Assembly (NCBI GenBank): GCA_023458615.1
Contig: JAEWYV010000035.1
Coordinates: 1 to 7,565, forward strand
DNA: 7,565 nucleotides
Direction of reading: 5' to 3'
From: Bacillota bacterium
Lineage (GTDB): Bacteria; Bacillota; Clostridia; Christensenellales; CAG-138
Made by a program: the position numbers and the translations under genes. Position 1 is the stretch's first letter. Every line of letters begins with the position of its first letter. The notes beneath the pieces are model-generated. The model saw only the letters and a program-made list of their open reading frames with translations, was not told the origin of the DNA and ran no database searches. Shown in pieces: positions 6,901-7,565 of this stretch.

Positions 6901-7085
6901 ATCTCTGGAACGACATCACCTATTCCTCCTGGGAGCAGCATTGCGATAACATCCGCGCCTATGCGAACAACTATCAGAAATATGCGCTGAAGTATGTACA
7001 GAGTTATTTCAGCCTCAGCGATTCCGAGATGATGAGCATCTTCGGCAAAACAACAACATTGGAAGACACAACAAATGGCGGCTAA
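3921..7085 (+). CDS. Membrane-anchored lamin-tail / CotH kinase-family protein
   Basis: The protein has 1054 residues. A basic MAKRRRR head and one hydrophobic segment (about 13-32) without a clear cleavage site suggest an anchor, with the rest outside the membrane. Three lamin-tail domains follow (about 46-165, 203-325, 361-490). They are aligned by (N/S)E...N at E50, E207, E366 and by DWIE at D68, D225, D384. A chitobiase/hexosaminidase C-terminal-like domain (about 511-586) contains TYTTDGTNPT. The CotH domain runs from LPVVSIVTDP (599) to near residue 1035. Its recognisable parts are GQFSRNKEQKG (694-704), NGKYWGVYDFMERIKED (783-799), GNTDSGNLKYWR (875-886) and WRWILYDFCWAM (894-905). D878 and D900 are probable counterparts of the catalytic/metal aspartates of CotH, an atypical protein kinase of spore coats; this assignment is inferred. 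An A10 tract interrupts codons 439-442. The stop overlaps the VTC gene by 11 nt. CotH function outside spores is poorly known. Confidence 0.88.
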   Translation: MAKRRRRSSGARKLLVVVLLAVSAVALILYITKGGRAIDTSTLGQIEINEVMTSNKGTVPDETGAFPDWIEVYNNTDSDLDISGYGLTDELISAAKWTFPEGSILPARGYLVVFCSGDPTRGKMHTPFKLSASDDVILSNVSGKVVDSITLRPVTSGYSLGRSAEDTTAWKEMLPSPGYPNSAEGAAQYLATLSASADESNGVYLNEFMASNASTLVGPDGAYCDWIELYNTTGSDVDLSGFGISDSATQPLKYTLPKGTTIPANGVLLIYCTGRETPEGSDKIEAPFSLAAYAESVVFSTPTGRILDQYDYTRAGTDISIARNPDGTGEWAPCSQPTPGYTNNNAGLQAFMQTLSYGKGDIIISEALNANVSTLKQADGEYYDWIEIHNTTGSPIPLAGYALSNNAKNPAKWVFPDITLDAGEYLTILASGKNVADAQKKNNLETNFGLSSSGDVVLLFQPDGTILDKLLVPKGHADVSYGRTDSNLFFYEKPTPNAANGTGMIGYAETPKILTAGGAFDSPQTVTIEVPEGCAVTYTTDGTNPTESSKQYSGPISVSSTTPLRARAFKSGYSASDIASQTYIIYTGESTVQNHHFALPVVSIVTDPANFWDPNTGIYVVGNEFATVSGQLPTDLRIENGMQDPNWNLANFNAQPKSHPDPLGREWERNVHFDYIDANGTSLYSGDGVVQIQGQFSRNKEQKGLALIAKGAYGDSSFNYPFFENRTATSYKGLILRASAQDATNSRIRDNLVTTLFEEGNTGLPENRAVVVQAHKQVVVLINGKYWGVYDFMERIKEDFIASRFHLSNPDSVDILYGNGNQFCVLAGNGWEDYTDMVEWAGSHDLSNPSNYDYINTLMDVENFATYTAAEIIVGNTDSGNLKYWRSAEYDNKWRWILYDFCWAMNRDDKNSDAYTSGFRRDFFSRYFDPEGHGASKATSTVLIRALLANASFKQMFLEKVAIMMNDIYTPEKINAMVDRLQSNIAPEMKYDVDLWNDITYSSWEQHCDNIRAYANNYQKYALKYVQSYFSLSDSEMMSIFGKTTTLEDTTNGG
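5236..5245 (+). repeat. A10 homopolymer tract inside the CotH gene
   Basis: Ten consecutive A bases read in frame as CAA AAA AAA AAT (Q-K-K-N). Loss or gain of one A brings TAA (5246-5248) or TAG (5251-5253) into frame within three codons. A slip here would end the protein near residue 441, in lamin-tail domain 3 and before the kinase domain. Confidence 0.75.
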
Positions 7086-7565
7086 GCGGGAACTCGCCGG
7101 AAAACAATACCGGCACGAACTCAAATACATCATCTCCGAGGGGGAGCATAAACTCTTGAGCACACGCATCAAGGCGTGCCTCAAGCAGGATTATCATGCC
7201 TCCATCAACGGCGGCGAGTATTTCATCCGCAGTCTCTATTTTGACGATCCGTTTGATTCCGCCCTCTGGGAAAAGGCAAGCGGCGTCGGCTCGCGTGATA
7301 AGTTCCGCATCCGCATCTATAACCACTCGGATGATGCGATTAAGCTCGAACGCAAGCATAAGGAAGGGCAGTATATCAAGAAGGACAGCGTGTCCATCAG
7401 CCGCGAGGACTGCGACGCGATCATGCGCGGCAACTGCGAATGCCTCAAGAATAACGACAGCCCCTTTGCGATGCAGTTTTACGGCATATTCAAGGCAAAC
7501 CACCTGCAACCCAAGGTGCTGGTGGACTATGTGCGCGAGCCGTATGTGTTTCCCGCGGAGGATGT
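7075..7565 (+). CDS. VTC-domain polyphosphate polymerase-like protein, N-terminal part (truncated)
   Basis: From ATG 7075 there are 163 open codons to the window edge. The sequence shows the VTC domain landmarks in order: YRHELKYII (12-20), IRSLYFDD (51-58), DKFRIRIYN (75-83), KLERKHKEGQYIKKDS (90-105) and KVLVDYVREPY near the end. In the family, these basic and acidic residues line a tunnel that binds nucleotide triphosphate and polyphosphate. In yeast Vtc4 the domain makes polyphosphate from ATP; bacterial stand-alone versions are annotated by similarity and their reaction is mostly untested. The start overlaps the CotH stop by 11 nt in another frame. GGAAG (7061-7065, 9-nt spacing) is the likely ribosome site, so the pair is probably translationally coupled. 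A DUF4956 membrane protein often follows such genes in Clostridia, but it would lie outside this window. Confidence 0.85.
   Translation, partial: MAAKRELAGKQYRHELKYIISEGEHKLLSTRIKACLKQDYHASINGGEYFIRSLYFDDPFDSALWEKASGVGSRDKFRIRIYNHSDDAIKLERKHKEGQYIKKDSVSISREDCDAIMRGNCECLKNNDSPFAMQFYGIFKANHLQPKVLVDYVREPYVFPAED

Noticed and set aside
6612..7509. Two overlapping antisense open frames (190 and 164 codons) at the right end
   Set aside because: Both are shadows of the CotH C-terminus and the VTC gene. The VTC gene itself is open from 7075 to the window edge and has clear family motifs.

Overview
The window looks like a chromosomal segment of a bacterium in the Firmicutes, most likely a GC-richer gut-type Clostridia. 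This is inferred from gene content: a dockerin-like module on a secreted enzyme, a RarA-type AAA+ ATPase, a DUF3592 membrane protein, and a CotH-like kinase with lamin-tail domains followed by a VTC-domain gene. Coding density is high and GC content is moderately high. I saw no rRNA, tRNA, CRISPR array, transposase or attachment site.

Layout. Positions 1-479 (minus strand) hold the N-terminal part of a GT4 glycosyltransferase that runs off the left edge. Positions 480-743 are a divergent intergenic region. It contains a 43-bp imperfect dyad (600-642) whose arms each carry an extended -10 promoter, one firing left into the glycosyltransferase and one firing right. Positions 744-1823 encode a secreted dockerin-phosphodiester glycosidase (NAGPA family) protein. 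It is followed after 62 bp by rarA (1886-3235) and, after a further 27 bp, by a small two-TM DUF3592 protein (3263-3715). These three genes probably share a transcript.

Positions 3716-3920 are intergenic and carry the best promoter in the window (TTGGCA, 17 bp, TGgTACACT). It is followed by a hairpin that would form the very 5' end of the next mRNA. That mRNA encodes a 1054-residue membrane-anchored protein (3921-7085) with three tandem lamin-tail domains, a chitobiase/hexosaminidase C-terminal-like domain and a CotH-family kinase domain. Its last codons overlap by 11 nt the start of a VTC-domain (polyphosphate polymerase-like) gene, which is cut by the right edge (7075-7565).

How the genes fit together. 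The left half looks like cell-envelope glycan or glycolipid handling, with housekeeping rarA carried in the same operon. The right half is a CotH/VTC cassette. The translational overlap suggests a joint function, perhaps protein phosphorylation and polyphosphate chemistry at the membrane, but that function is inference. The main points for a second look are the symmetric divergent promoter, the A10 tract inside the CotH gene (both shifted frames stop at once), the 5' hairpin of the CotH mRNA, and the CotH-VTC coupling.
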